This document shows positions 51,931 through 61,582 of a DNA stretch of 64,000 nt, piece by piece. Source of the DNA: Pelagihabitans pacificus (lineage in GTDB: Bacteria > Bacteroidota > Bacteroidia > Flavobacteriales > Flavobacteriaceae); assembly GCF_009371985.2 (NCBI RefSeq), contig NZ_VIKU02000003.1, positions 1-64,000 on the forward strand, written 5' to 3'. The position numbers and the translations under genes were made by a program. Numbering within the stretch: the stretch's first letter is position 1; each line of letters begins with the position of its first letter. Below the pieces are notes generated by a model, which saw nothing but the letters and a program-made list of their open reading frames with translations, searched no databases and was not told the DNA's origin.

Positions 51931-53124
51931 ATGTTCAAAAAAATGGGTCCCGGGGTACTGGTGGCCGCTGCCTTTATCGGACCCGGAACCGTAACGGCCT
52001 GTATGCTTGCAGGGGTCGGATTTGGTTATAGCCTCCTATGGGCCATGTTGCTTTCGGTGGTCGCTACCCTGGTGTTACAGGAAATGTCGGCCCGTTTGGG
52101 GGTGGTCACCCAAAAGGGATTGGCCGATACCATCAAAAACGAATTGAGTTCTCCGGTACTCCGAAATACGGTTATCGGTATAATTCTCGCTGCGATTGTT
52201 ATAGGCAATGCGGCTTATGAGGGAGGTAATATCGGTGGAGCTACCTTGGGTTTGGAGGCACTTTTTGGAACGGAGTATACGACCAGCTATCCTTTTATCA
52301 TCGGGGGTATGGCCTTCGTACTTTTATATCTGGGCAACTATAAATTTTTGGAAAAAGTATTTGTGGGCTTGGTTTTGGTTATGAGCCTTTCTTTTTTGGT
52401 CACTGCGGTTATAACAAAACCAAATCTCGGGTCGGTTCTAAAAGGGTTGTTCGTTCCTAGTGCTCCGGAAGAAAGTATATTGACAATCATCGCATTGGTC
52501 GGTACAACGGTGGTGCCCTATAATCTTTTTCTGCATGCCTCTTTGGTAAGTGAGAAGTGGAAATCAAAAGATGACCTGAACTTGGTCCGCAGGGATACTT
52601 GGGTGGCTATTATGCTAGGGGGCCTGGTATCGATATCGATCATTATAGCAGCTGCGGCCATTCCAGGCGGAGAGGTGCGAAATGTGATGGATATGGCTCG
52701 AGGTCTGGAACCCCTCTATGGGAACGCCGCCAACTATTTTATAGGCATTGGTCTTTTTGCGGCAGGGGTTACCTCCGCTATCACGGCACCTTTGGCGGCT
52801 GCCTATGTAGTGAACAGTTGTTTTGGTTGGAATGCGGGGCTAAAGGATTTTCGATTTAAACTGGTTTGGATGGTTATCCTCTTTCTAGGAGTCTTTTTTA
52901 TGTCGTTTGGCATACAACCTATCGAAATCATCAAATTTGCCCAAATCGCTAACGGATTGTTGTTACCCGTCATCGCCATTTTTTTGCTTTGGGTAGTGAA
53001 CAAAGCGACGGTTATGGGTAACTATAGGAATTCATTTATCCAAAATGCTTTTGGGATATTGATTATCTGCCTTTCGATACTGTTGGGTGTCCGAAGTATT
53101 TTAAAGGTCTTTGGGATGTTCTAA
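51931..53124 (+). CDS. Nramp-like transporter with substituted metal-binding residues
   Basis: 397 residues with eleven predicted membrane helices in Nramp order. The helix 1 motif DPGN, whose Asp and Asn bind the metal, reads GPGT (17-20, in AAFIGPGTVTACMLAG). The helix 6 motif A-x-x-MPHN reads TVVPYN (193-198), lacking the methionine ligand and the proton-relay His. Other family features such as LLWAMLLSVVATLVLQEMSARLG and YNLFLHASLV are kept. Canonical members carry Mn2+/Fe2+ with protons; this one very probably does not by the same site. Ligand unknown. Confidence 0.88.
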   Translation: MFKKMGPGVLVAAAFIGPGTVTACMLAGVGFGYSLLWAMLLSVVATLVLQEMSARLGVVTQKGLADTIKNELSSPVLRNTVIGIILAAIVIGNAAYEGGNIGGATLGLEALFGTEYTTSYPFIIGGMAFVLLYLGNYKFLEKVFVGLVLVMSLSFLVTAVITKPNLGSVLKGLFVPSAPEESILTIIALVGTTVVPYNLFLHASLVSEKWKSKDDLNLVRRDTWVAIMLGGLVSISIIIAAAAIPGGEVRNVMDMARGLEPLYGNAANYFIGIGLFAAGVTSAITAPLAAAYVVNSCFGWNAGLKDFRFKLVWMVILFLGVFFMSFGIQPIEIIKFAQIANGLLLPVIAIFLLWVVNKATVMGNYRNSFIQNAFGILIICLSILLGVRSILKVFGMF

Positions 53125-53177
53125 GCGCCCAACGCTGTGCTGTTGGGTCAAAGGGACTCCTTGAGGGGCGCTCCGTG

Positions 53178-54062
53178 CTATTCGAACAAGTTGGAAGATA
53201 AATAGCGGTCTCCCCGGTCACAGATAATTGATACGATGAGCCCCTTCTCTAGCGTACTGGCTAGTCTAAGGGCGGCGGTCGCGGCACCTCCGCTGCTCAT
53301 TCCGGAAAAAATGCCTTCCTCTTTTGCCAGTCTTCTGGCCATATGGGCCGCTTCGTCCTCGCTGACCTCCATTATCTGGTCTACTTTTTTGGGATCGAAT
53401 ATTTTAGGCAGGTACTCCTCAGGCCATTTTCTGATTCCTGGAATTCGGGAACCCTCCTTGGGCTGTACTCCAATAATCTGTATTTCAGGATTTTGCCCTT
53501 TCAAGTAGGCCGAAGTGCCCATAATCGTTCCTGTGGTGCCCATGGAAGACACGAAATGAGTAATTTTTTGATGGGTGGCAGACCAGATTTCGGGACCTGT
53601 AGACCTATAGTGAGCTTTCCAATTATCATGGTTGGCGAATTGGTCCATCATTATATAGCCTTCTTCCTTCACCTTTAGTTCTGCATAATCCCTCGCACCT
53701 TCAATACCTTCATCTGCCGCAGTAAGCGTCACTTGTGCGCCGTATGCCCTCATTGTTTGTACCCGTTCCATGGTGCTATTCTCTGGCATGACCAGTTCAA
53801 TGTTTAGCCCGTAAATTCCCGCGATCATCGCCAAGGCAATACCGGTATTGCCGCTGGTGGCTTCAATAAGTTTGGAATTTTTATCAAAATCGCCTCTTTC
53901 GAGTCCACTCCGGATCATATTCAGTGCGGCCCTGTCTTTTACACTTCCTCCCGGATTATGCCCCTCCATTTTAAAAAGTAGTCGTACATTGGGATTTTGG
54001 TTCAATACCCTGGATTCAACCAAAGGGGTATCTCCAATGAGTTCAATGAGGCTATACGGCAT
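53178..54062 (-). CDS. cysM: Cysteine synthase B (O-acetylserine sulfhydrylase)
   Basis: 294 residues, CysM/CysK family. [11 protein letters not shown] and [16 protein letters not shown] include Schiff-base Lys42. [18 protein letters not shown] is the substrate-binding loop, [18 protein letters not shown] is the PLP-phosphate loop, and [15 protein letters not shown] is the C-terminal signature. It makes cysteine from O-acetylserine and sulfide (or thiosulfate) in the cytosol. It overlaps the upstream cysE gene by 11 bases, so the two steps are translated together. Confidence 0.96.
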   Translation of the reverse strand: MPYSLIELIGDTPLVESRVLNQNPNVRLLFKMEGHNPGGSVKDRAALNMIRSGLERGDFDKNSKLIEATSGNTGIALAMIAGIYGLNIELVMPENSTMERVQTMRAYGAQVTLTAADEGIEGARDYAELKVKEEGYIMMDQFANHDNWKAHYRSTGPEIWSATHQKITHFVSSMGTTGTIMGTSAYLKGQNPEIQIIGVQPKEGSRIPGIRKWPEEYLPKIFDPKKVDQIMEVSEDEAAHMARRLAKEEGIFSGMSSGGAATAALRLASTLEKGLIVSIICDRGDRYLSSNLFE

Positions 54063-54846
54063 TCGGCAATGTTTTAATTTTGATTTCGGGAGTGTGGAAA
54101 ACGGTCGAGTTGGCAGGTACTGAAGCGGTTACCCATGCGTTACCACCAATGATGCTATTCTCACCGATCACGGTGTCGCCACCTAATATAGTGGCATTGG
54201 CATAAATAGTGACATTGTTCTCAATGGTAGGATGCCGTTTGGTCCGCTGTAAATTTTTGGCCACATACAAGGCCCCGAGGGTAACCCCTTGGTACACTTT
54301 CACGTGGTCTTTGATGACCGCGGTTTCCCCAATAACCACACCCGTGGCATGGTCTATGAAGAACGACTTTCCAATTTTCGCACCCGGATTAATGTCGACC
54401 CCGGTTTGTCTATGTGCGTACTCGGTCATCAGTCTTGGTACTAAGGGAAATCCCTTTTCATAGAGTTTATGGGCCAACCGATAAATCGCAATGGCATAAA
54501 AACCCGGATACGCCATATACACCTCCTCGATAGAGAGTGATGCGGGATCACAACTGACAATGGCCTCGGCATCCAGGTTCAACTTTTCGAGTATCCCTGG
54601 CAATTGGGCCATATAGTTTTCCCAAACCTTTTTACAGGGTTTGTCGGTTTCCCAGCAGGCCAATGTGACGAGTTCATCAAATTTGGTTTCCAGTACGGCC
54701 ATATTCTCTTCTACAGGAGTCTCTATATCAAAAAGAGTGTAAAAAAGAAGATCTGTAAATGTTTCAACTTTCTTCTTTAGGCGAAAACGCAGATTGGGTT
54801 GTTTTTTGTGCTTTTGTATTTTCCTGATAATCGCTGTTTTATCCAT
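54052..54846 (-). CDS. cysE: Serine O-acetyltransferase
   Basis: 264 residues. An alpha-helical front (about 1-130) is followed by the left-handed beta-helix with hexapeptide repeats ([80 protein letters not shown]). [14 protein letters not shown], and HPTIE are the conserved His-bearing active-site segments. It acetylates serine with acetyl-CoA. Together with the overlapping cysM it forms a compact cysteine operon behind a good -7 box. Confidence 0.96.
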   Translation of the reverse strand: MDKTAIIRKIQKHKKQPNLRFRLKKKVETFTDLLFYTLFDIETPVEENMAVLETKFDELVTLACWETDKPCKKVWENYMAQLPGILEKLNLDAEAIVSCDPASLSIEEVYMAYPGFYAIAIYRLAHKLYEKGFPLVPRLMTEYAHRQTGVDINPGAKIGKSFFIDHATGVVIGETAVIKDHVKVYQGVTLGALYVAKNLQRTKRHPTIENNVTIYANATILGGDTVIGENSIIGGNAWVTASVPANSTVFHTPEIKIKTLPNAV

Positions 54847-54865
54847 AGTAACTTGCTAGACTATT

Positions 54866-54873
54866 CAAATTTA
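54866..54873 (-). promoter_or_regulatory. Candidate -7 box for cysE-cysM
   Basis: On the minus strand TAAATTTG fits TAnnTTTG and lies about 20 bases before the cysE ATG. No TTG is placed at -33. Confidence 0.45.
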
Positions 54874-54962
54874 GAAATTATTACCAGAGTACTTTGGCGC
54901 AAATGGTTAACTTTAGCTTAAAATATGCACCCTATCAGGGGTTCGGTCAACATATTCGTCGC

Positions 54963-55643
54963 ATGGCACAAGCTATCATTACCAAGGAAGTTTTCGATTT
55001 TCTACGAACTTTGGAAAAAAATAATAACCGGGAATGGTTTACGGAACATAAGAAGCAGTTTAAAACCTTGGAGTCGGCCGTTAAGGAGGTATTCGCGACC
55101 ATTTCCGAAAAAATGAAGTCTCACGACGAGATTGAAAAGTTAAAAGTTTTCAGAATTTATAGGGATGTGCGTTTCTCCCATGACAAGACCCCCTACAAAA
55201 TCAATTTCTCTGCCTCCATGTCCCGCGCCGGGGCCCACCAGCGTGGCGGTTATTATGTGCATTTACAACCCAATGGCAGTTTCATAGCTGCAGGATTCTG
55301 GAACCCCAATAAGGAAGATTTACTACGAATTCGAAAAGAATGGGAGTTTGATGCCGAGGAGCTTAGAAAAATTATCGAAAACAAAGACTTCAAGGATGTA
55401 TGGGGAGAATTAATCGGCGACGAGGTCAAAACCGCACCCAAGGGTTTCGACAGGGAACACCCCAATATCGATCTGATTAGAAAGAAACAATTTCTTTTTG
55501 TCAAGAACTTCACGGATAAAGAAGTACTCTCACAACATTTTACCGATCGTGCAAATGAAGCCTTTAAGGCGATTCGGCCCTATTTTGATTTGATGAGTAC
55601 TGTATTGACGACAAATTTGAACGGGGAATCCCTGCTTAATTAG
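54963..55643 (+). CDS. DUF2461 family protein
   Basis: 226 residues from ATG at 54963; the frame begins at 54894 but the first 23 residues look unlike the family. FDFLRTLEKNNNREWFTEHK opens the domain, RIYRDVRFSHDKTPYKINFS and HQRGGYYVHLQPNGSFIAAG are the strongest DUF2461 hallmarks, and KEDLLRIRKEW follows. Function of the family is not established. It is cytosolic, divergent from cysE, and alone on its strand. Confidence 0.9.
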   Translation: MAQAIITKEVFDFLRTLEKNNNREWFTEHKKQFKTLESAVKEVFATISEKMKSHDEIEKLKVFRIYRDVRFSHDKTPYKINFSASMSRAGAHQRGGYYVHLQPNGSFIAAGFWNPNKEDLLRIRKEWEFDAEELRKIIENKDFKDVWGELIGDEVKTAPKGFDREHPNIDLIRKKQFLFVKNFTDKEVLSQHFTDRANEAFKAIRPYFDLMSTVLTTNLNGESLLN

Positions 55644-56043
55644 GAACAACCGTAGGGTATTGCACTTTGGTCGGTAAAGGTTTTTTTCCGAAAAATGCCA
55701 ATGCAAACCAACTTACTTGGAGTACCGTAGGTTTTCCTTAATCATTCCATATGCAATAAAAAGAATGGTGCCTCCCCCAAAGCAGAGACTCGCTGCTAGA
55801 AAAATGTTGATGATGGTAGCCATTTCAAATAGTGGTTATAGTTCTTATGACAGGCTAAAAATATATTCAAACCGGTGAATACTTTTATTGAAATGTATAG
55901 TTGGTATGAAAATCGGTGTAAATGGTCAAATTATTTCGAAACCTATAATCTGTGCCTATTCTGAAGAGCCTGAAATCCAAGAAGAACAGGGAAAAGACCA
56001 TAGTAGCTATCCATGAGTGGTGATCGGAAAGAAGAAAATAGGA
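55644..56043. other. Intergenic region of about 400 bp with a small ORF
   Basis: Besides the 36-residue minus-strand ORF (55713-55823), no coding or structural signal is seen. Confidence 0.5.
55713..55823 (-). CDS. Probable 36-residue single-pass membrane protein
   Basis: ATG at 55823 opens a frame reading MATIINIFLAASLCFGGGT followed by ILFIAYGMIKENLRYSK and TAA. One hydrophobic helix (about 3-26) with a glycine triplet is followed by a basic tail, giving a protein-like positive-inside layout. It is too short for routine annotation. No family known to me. It is the best-supported of the small frames seen here. Confidence 0.5.
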   Translation of the reverse strand: MATIINIFLAASLCFGGGTILFIAYGMIKENLRYSK

Positions 56044-56457
56044 TCAAGGGAGCGCTACAACCTGTCTTTCAAAAACCTGCAGTTGATCTTGTAACCGTTT
56101 TACCACCATGTTCATCATCCGCTTGTTCAATGAAGAGGAGTTTTTAATGTAGTCGATGTACTCTTGCTCCGTAAACTGGCCTATTATTATACCCTTTAGT
56201 GCATTACGGAATTTGATATCTTTTTGAATGGCATTTTCAATATACTCCAACCGCTTCTGAAGCGTAAGTTCATAGAATCTATTTTTGTGTTTTACTATAT
56301 AATTTGCAAAAACAGCGAGGAGCAAGGGGTTCTGTAGCTTGATAATAGGACGAAGTGTAGCGTTTTGAAAATACTCATCGCTCGTCATTTCAGCAGAGAC
56401 CTTGGCCGATGGAATAACAGGGCGTATGGCTAAAAGATGTTGGGACCGCTCGTTCAT
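56044..56457 (-). CDS. Conserved hypothetical protein, helical
   Basis: 137 residues, mostly alpha-helical by composition, no signal peptide. SAEMTSDEYFQNATLRPIIK and QNPLLLAVFANYIVKHKNRF precede a KxxRxIxIxNAIQKDIKF-type helix and GIIIGQFTEQEYIDYIKNSS. I do not recognise the family. The acidic/basic helix pattern suggests a cytosolic protein. It faces the BNR gene with a strong terminator between them. Confidence 0.7.
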   Translation of the reverse strand: MNERSQHLLAIRPVIPSAKVSAEMTSDEYFQNATLRPIIKLQNPLLLAVFANYIVKHKNRFYELTLQKRLEYIENAIQKDIKFRNALKGIIIGQFTEQEYIDYIKNSSSLNKRMMNMVVKRLQDQLQVFERQVVALP

Positions 56458-56538
56458 TTGAAATATTTTTATAAAGGTAGGAAATCAAAAGAGGTGCCAA
56501 ATAGGGTAGATGGGTTAGTTTTTAACGGGCTTATGAAC

Positions 56539-56572
56539 AAAAAAAGGCCAACGATTGTATCCGTTGGCCTTT
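56539..56572 (-). terminator. Rho-independent terminator of the BNR gene
   Basis: AAAGGCCAACG (56543-56553) pairs perfectly with CGTTGGCCTTT (56562-56572) over an 8-base loop. In minus-strand reading the stem is followed by seven T. Confidence 0.88.
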
Positions 56573-56589
56573 AGGTGTTTTGCAAAAAA

Positions 56590-59500
56590 TTATTTGCTTT
56601 CCAAGAACTCTTCAAAGCTCTTTACGGCAAGCGCATCGGAATGTTTAAACTTCTTTTTTAACTTTTCAAAATCGTTTTTGGCGGTTTCAAAACGCTTTTC
56701 AATAACCGCCAGGTTCTGAAGTTCGGTCGATGAGGGCTTATCATAACTATTTGCCAATTTGCTAAACAAGTCTGCCATTTTCTCCCGCAATTGGGGTTCT
56801 GCCGCACCAACATAGTTATCACCGGTGGTGATTACCAATGTTTCCTTCAACGCATTGAGTTTCTTGGCGGTCTTGGTATCGTTTGCTTCCTCCGATTTTG
56901 CGATCATCTCATCGAGCTCATAGACCAAATATGCCAGTTTCTCTGTCATATCGTAGAGCTTCATGGTAGTTTCGTTCTTGAGTTTACGGTCCGTCTCGTT
57001 CAAGAGCGATTTGGAATCATACACCAAGTCGAATGTGTGTTCGTAGGTGTCCTTTCCTTTGGTCATGACCACTTTGTAGGTGCCCGCAGGTACTTGCGGA
57101 CTTGTAAAACCTCCGAAAGAAAAGGTTTTTCCTTTGGCTACTTTGGGCTGCTTTCTGGTATAATTCCAGTTAACGATATTGATCCCTTTGGATTTACCTG
57201 GTCCCAACTCGACAATTTTATTGCCCTCCATGTCCTGTATCTCCATAATCATTTTTCCGAAAGTATGCCGCTTGTTCAAATAATACTTTATTTGAGCGCT
57301 TTTTGTCTTATTACGGCCTACAAACTGGGTTTCTCCTCCAAAACTTCCTGAGAATTCACTCTCCTCATTGATTACCGTAGGCTCGCTTTTAAAGAAATGT
57401 ACTTTCTTGGCGAGCACTTCCTCGTTCAATTCCCTTAGTGGTGAAATATCGTCGATGATAATGACGCCACGACCATGGGTACCCATCACCAAATCATCAG
57501 TGGCCTTTTGCAACTCGATCGCGTGAACGGCCACCGACGGCATATTGTTGGTAAACTTCTTCCAGTTGGCACCGCCATCCAGCGTGATATAGAGTCCGAA
57601 TTCCGTGCCGAGGAACAAAAGGTCCTGATTTACGTAATCCTCTTGGATGCTACGGACAAACCCGGTCACATCGTCGGAAATTATGCTGTTCCATGTTTTC
57701 CCAAAGTCGGTCGTTTTATATGCATAAGGATTCATATCGTTTTGGGTATGACCATCAAAAACGGCATAGGCGGTACCCTTATCGAAGGTACTGGCCTCAA
57801 TCTGATAACACCAGGTATTGACCGGAAGCCCGGGAATATTCGCAACCGTATTGGTCCACGTTTTTCCACCATCTTGGGTTACCTGTACATTTCCATCGTC
57901 GGTACCGACCCAAATCACGTTTTCATCCAACGGCGATTCCACAATGGTAAAAACGGTCGTATGGTTTTCGGCACCGGAATTATCCTTTGAAAGTCCGCCA
58001 GAGTCTTCCTGCGTCTGTTTGGCCGGGTCGTTGGTAGTTAGGTCAGGGGAGATTATTTCCCATGTATCACCCATATCCTCCGATTTGTGCAAAAACTGGC
58101 TTCCCATATAAAATCGGTCTGGTTGATGGGCGCTTACCGCCATTGGGGCGTTCCAATTAAAACGAAGTTTGGGAACCCCTTCGGTCTGCAACGGTTGTAT
58201 TGTCTTTAACACCTTTCGGTCGGTATCGTATCGCCAAACATTTTCGGCGCCCTGCATTTCCGAGTAAATGATATTTTTGGTGGGATGTTTTAGCACACGA
58301 AATCCATCTCCATAACCGACCGAGTTCCAATCGCGTGCCTGCACGCCTCCGGGAGCTGATGAAGGCCCGTACCAAGATCCGTTATCTTGCAGACCTCCAT
58401 ACACATTATAAGGCGTCGCATCGTCTACGCTGATGTGGTAGAATTGTGAAAGCGGCAGGTTTTCCACGATTTCCATATTGGTTCCTCCGTCCCAGCTGCG
58501 ATAGACACCGCCATCGGTTCCCACGTACATGATATCGGAATCCTTGATACTGAAAACGATGTCGTGAATGTCACTGTGCATATTGCCCAAATTTTTGAAG
58601 GTCTTTCCTCCATCGCGTGAAATGGAACCGCTTAATCCGCCTTTGACAATTACATTTTCGTCCTTGGGATCAACGACGATTCTCGAAAAATAGAAAGGCC
58701 GCACCGTAATTCCGAAATCGTTGTTCAATTGAGACCAGCTTTCCCCGGCATCGTCGCTTCGGTAAAGACCTTTGCGTTCATCTTTTTCAGCTTCAATTAC
58801 GGTGTATAACACCTTGGGATTCGAAGGAGCAATCGCTATCCCCAACCTTCCCAATTTTCCTTCCGGAAAACCGTTGTGTATTTTATTCCAACTTTTGCCA
58901 CCATCCGTAGATTTATAAAGAGCGCTGTTTTCTCCTCCCGATTCAAAAGACCATCCGGTTCTTCTAAATTCCCACATAGAGGCGTATAGCACATTGGGGT
59001 CTGTTGGATCCATGGCTAGGTCGGCACAGCCTGTTTTGGGATTAACATATAGTAATTTGGTCCAGGTGGCACCTCCGTCCTCCGACTTAAAAACACCTCG
59101 TTCCTCACTATCGCCCCATAAGGCCCCTAATACACCGACGTAAATTTCCTGTGAATTTTTGGGATTGACAATGATGTTCGCAATGCGTTCCGACTTGTCA
59201 AATCCGATTTTATTCCAATTGGCACCGCCGTCGGTCGACTTATATAGTCCGTCACCAACCGAAACGCTATTTCGCGTCCAGGTTTCCCCTGTACCTACAT
59301 AAATCGTGTTATCGGGATCGTTTGGGTCTAAGGAAACCGCACCGATTGATTGGCAATACTCATCGAATATCGGTGTAAATGTGGCTCCTGCATCATTGGA
59401 TTTCCAGACTCCGCCACCAGCTGTTCCCGCATAGATTATTCTGCTGTTCGTAGGATGTACTTCCATATCGTTGATACGGCCGCTCATGAGCGCCGGACCG

Positions 59501-59616
59501 ATGTGCCGGGCGGTCATATCACCAAATAACTGTTTTCCGTCGTTGGTCGACTGGGCGGTAGAAGTATAGGTAGCCAACGACACCAATGCCAGTGTGGCAA
59601 ATAGTATTTTTTTCAT
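56590..59616 (-). CDS. Secreted VPS10/sortilin-like BNR-repeat propeller protein
   Basis: 1008 residues. Signal peptide MKKILFATLALVSLATYTSTA. At least eight BNR/Asp-box blades (SDGGANW-type) follow from residue 60 onward: KSNDAGATFTPIF, KSTDGGANWNKIGF, KSEDGGATWTKLLY, KSTDGGKSWNKIHN, RSDDAGESWSQLNN, ITLDGGANWKKFTN. The last third is a beta-sandwich-like region (TFGKMIMEIQDMEGNKIVEL) plus a helical tail rich in Lys/Glu. The family is common in Bacteroidota and often annotated as glycosyl hydrolase; catalytic residues are not evident, so I do not assign enzymatic activity. Probably periplasmic or surface-exposed. Confidence 0.9.
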   Translation of the reverse strand: MKKILFATLALVSLATYTSTAQSTNDGKQLFGDMTARHIGPALMSGRINDMEVHPTNSRIIYAGTAGGGVWKSNDAGATFTPIFDEYCQSIGAVSLDPNDPDNTIYVGTGETWTRNSVSVGDGLYKSTDGGANWNKIGFDKSERIANIIVNPKNSQEIYVGVLGALWGDSEERGVFKSEDGGATWTKLLYVNPKTGCADLAMDPTDPNVLYASMWEFRRTGWSFESGGENSALYKSTDGGKSWNKIHNGFPEGKLGRLGIAIAPSNPKVLYTVIEAEKDERKGLYRSDDAGESWSQLNNDFGITVRPFYFSRIVVDPKDENVIVKGGLSGSISRDGGKTFKNLGNMHSDIHDIVFSIKDSDIMYVGTDGGVYRSWDGGTNMEIVENLPLSQFYHISVDDATPYNVYGGLQDNGSWYGPSSAPGGVQARDWNSVGYGDGFRVLKHPTKNIIYSEMQGAENVWRYDTDRKVLKTIQPLQTEGVPKLRFNWNAPMAVSAHQPDRFYMGSQFLHKSEDMGDTWEIISPDLTTNDPAKQTQEDSGGLSKDNSGAENHTTVFTIVESPLDENVIWVGTDDGNVQVTQDGGKTWTNTVANIPGLPVNTWCYQIEASTFDKGTAYAVFDGHTQNDMNPYAYKTTDFGKTWNSIISDDVTGFVRSIQEDYVNQDLLFLGTEFGLYITLDGGANWKKFTNNMPSVAVHAIELQKATDDLVMGTHGRGVIIIDDISPLRELNEEVLAKKVHFFKSEPTVINEESEFSGSFGGETQFVGRNKTKSAQIKYYLNKRHTFGKMIMEIQDMEGNKIVELGPGKSKGINIVNWNYTRKQPKVAKGKTFSFGGFTSPQVPAGTYKVVMTKGKDTYEHTFDLVYDSKSLLNETDRKLKNETTMKLYDMTEKLAYLVYELDEMIAKSEEANDTKTAKKLNALKETLVITTGDNYVGAAEPQLREKMADLFSKLANSYDKPSSTELQNLAVIEKRFETAKNDFEKLKKKFKHSDALAVKSFEEFLESK

Positions 59617-59634
59617 TTCTCGGTAGGATTATGG

Positions 59635-59664
59635 AAAAAGACCCTTCAATCAAAGGGTCTTTTT
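59635..59664 (-). terminator. Terminator hairpin after the LolA-like gene
   Basis: AAAAAGACCCTT (59635-59646) pairs with AAGGGTCTTTTT (59653-59664) over a 6-base loop. It lies between the LolA-like stop and the BNR start and should limit read-through. Confidence 0.8.
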
Positions 59665-59675
59665 ATGTTTAGCTA

Positions 59676-60449
59676 TTATTTTTCCTCTTCTTTAGTGGTC
59701 TCTTCCTCTGGAAAGGCGAAGGCATTTTCGTCAACGGTAGGGTTAAGTTCAACGGTTTCCATCGTAATGGGTGAACCGGGCTGGCCCTTGACTCCCTGGG
59801 TCATGGAGAAGGGGAAATAAAGACCATCTACCTCTTGGTAGTCGCTGAAGGTTACCTCTTGCGTCATACCTTTTCCTGGACCGGACTTCACTTCGGATTG
59901 CATGGCAATCGGCACGTAGTTTTCGGTATCGAAAAAGTAGAAAGAGACATCTTCTTCCTGCTTACCATCCACGGTGATGGGTTCCTTCACCAATTTGATC
60001 TTATATGCTTCGGCACCATCGATCGTTTCTTTCCCGATAAGCTCCACGGTGTATCCCTTTTCTTTATAATCTACAAAGGAATCGGGGAAATCATTGGTAT
60101 TTAATTTAAAATTGGCAGTAGCCTCGGCATCACTTTTTTCAGCCTTCATGGTCATAAAGTTATGGCTCCATAAAGTCTCACCGTCAAAGACGCCTTGTTT
60201 GATTTCCTTTCCTTGAAAATTGATGGATGTCATTTGTCGTCCATCGCTCATTTGCACAATTTCTATCGGGATTTCCATTCCCTGCTGATTAACTTTTGCC
60301 GTCATCTTTACACCCTTTAAAGCCTTAAAATTCTCAAGCCCTCCGATATTCTCGAAATAAGTGCTGATGATTTCATCGGCTGTTTGCGCCTGGGTGGGGG
60401 CCATAATCATTAAAGTGATTACGGCGATACATACTTTTAGTGTTTTCAT
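59676..60449 (-). CDS. Outer-membrane lipoprotein-sorting-type (LolA-like) periplasmic protein
   Basis: 257 residues with signal peptide MKTLKVCIAVITLMIMAPTQA. The mature domain has the LolA/LppX-like half-barrel (IISTYFENIGGLENFKALKG, GETLWSHNFMTM, VSFYFFDTENYVPIAMQSEV, VTFSDYQEVDGLYFPFSMTQ). This type, often listed as outer membrane lipoprotein-sorting protein, is distinct from the lolA near 8.6-9.3 kb and its partner is unknown. It has its own -7 box upstream and a terminator after it, so it is monocistronic. Confidence 0.85.
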   Translation of the reverse strand: MKTLKVCIAVITLMIMAPTQAQTADEIISTYFENIGGLENFKALKGVKMTAKVNQQGMEIPIEIVQMSDGRQMTSINFQGKEIKQGVFDGETLWSHNFMTMKAEKSDAEATANFKLNTNDFPDSFVDYKEKGYTVELIGKETIDGAEAYKIKLVKEPITVDGKQEEDVSFYFFDTENYVPIAMQSEVKSGPGKGMTQEVTFSDYQEVDGLYFPFSMTQGVKGQPGSPITMETVELNPTVDENAFAFPEEETTKEEEK

Positions 60450-60482
60450 TTTCTATTTTTTGAGATTACTTTTCGTTAGTAT

Positions 60483-60490
60483 CAAATATA
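60483..60490 (-). promoter_or_regulatory. Candidate -7 box for the LolA-like gene
   Basis: On the minus strand TATATTTG fits TAnnTTTG, about 33 bases before the ATG. No clear -33 TTG. Confidence 0.45.
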
Positions 60491-60609
60491 GGGCGAATGT
60501 TACAGAATTTCGAGTTTTTTTGCGCATACGACGACTTTTACATTGGAAGGGATATGAATGAAGTATGATGGAAATCGTTACATTTAAACTGGATTTATAA
60601 GTTGATAGG

Positions 60610-61503
60610 ATGAAATTTGGAAAAGTAGAACACCCAGAGTTGATTGACTTTAGTTTCCCACAGGATCACCCCGATACCGAGGTGGTACTTTCAAAATACA
60701 AGGAAAAGGGCACCGAAAGTATCTACGTTGGCTGTGCCAAGTGGAACCGCCAAGATCTGAAGAACTTCTATCCGCGCGGCACAAAAGACGAATTGCAATA
60801 TTATGCTTCCCAATTTAACTGCATTGAGCTCAACGCCACATTCTACCGTATTTTTCCAGGGGAGCAATACGAAAAATGGTATGCCAAAACACCGGCAGGG
60901 TTTAAATTTTTTCCCAAAATAGCACAGGATATTAGTCATTTAAGACGTTTGAACGATGCCGTCTACCCCATCGTAGACCGGTATTTGGAGGTTACTTCCA
61001 ACCTAAAGGAAAAGTTGGGCACTATCTTTTTGCAAATGCATGGGAATTTCGGCCCTAAGAATTGGGACAGGGTGGTACGTTTCGTGGAATATTGGCCGAA
61101 AGAATTTTCCCTAGCAATCGAATTTCGTCACACCGATTGGTTCAATGACAATACCGTCGCAAACGAACTTTATTATCTTTTGGAAGAAAACAACATCGCC
61201 AACATTTTAGTCGATACTGCGGGCAGGCGGGATTTAATGCATATGCGTTTGACCAATGACGAGGCTTTTATACGTTATGTCGGGGCCAATCATGAAAGTG
61301 ATTATGCCCGACTGGACGATTGGGTAGACAAGTTGGCCGATTGGCAAGAAAAAGGGCTGAACAATATTCATTTTTTCGTGCATCAAAATATGGAATTGGA
61401 ATCCCCCTTACTATCGGCGTACTTCATTGGTAAACTGAACAACAGATTGGGTTGTGACCTAAAAATTCCACAGACCTTGGTGCCACCCAAAACACTTTTT
61501 TAG
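60610..61503 (+). CDS. DUF72 family protein
   Basis: 297 residues with a TIM-barrel-like DUF72 fold: VGCAKWNRQDLKNFYPRGTK, YYASQFNCIELNATFYRIF, GFKFFPKIAQDISHLRRLND, LGTIFLQMHGNFGPKNWDRV, LAIEFRHTDWFND and MHMRLTNDEAFIRYVG. The biochemical role of the family is not established. It lies alone on the plus strand and faces the M19 dipeptidase gene. Confidence 0.9.
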   Translation: MKFGKVEHPELIDFSFPQDHPDTEVVLSKYKEKGTESIYVGCAKWNRQDLKNFYPRGTKDELQYYASQFNCIELNATFYRIFPGEQYEKWYAKTPAGFKFFPKIAQDISHLRRLNDAVYPIVDRYLEVTSNLKEKLGTIFLQMHGNFGPKNWDRVVRFVEYWPKEFSLAIEFRHTDWFNDNTVANELYYLLEENNIANILVDTAGRRDLMHMRLTNDEAFIRYVGANHESDYARLDDWVDKLADWQEKGLNNIHFFVHQNMELESPLLSAYFIGKLNNRLGCDLKIPQTLVPPKTLF

Positions 61504-61582
61504 AGTCTTTCCTCGCGGGGCGAATTAATGGTTTTTATTAGTATTATACCATTGATTTACAATAGATAAAAGTTGGTAATCG

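Noticed and set aside
56590-59616. Glycosyl hydrolase activity for the BNR protein
   Set aside because: Asp-box repeats alone do not show catalysis and no sialidase-type residues were evident.
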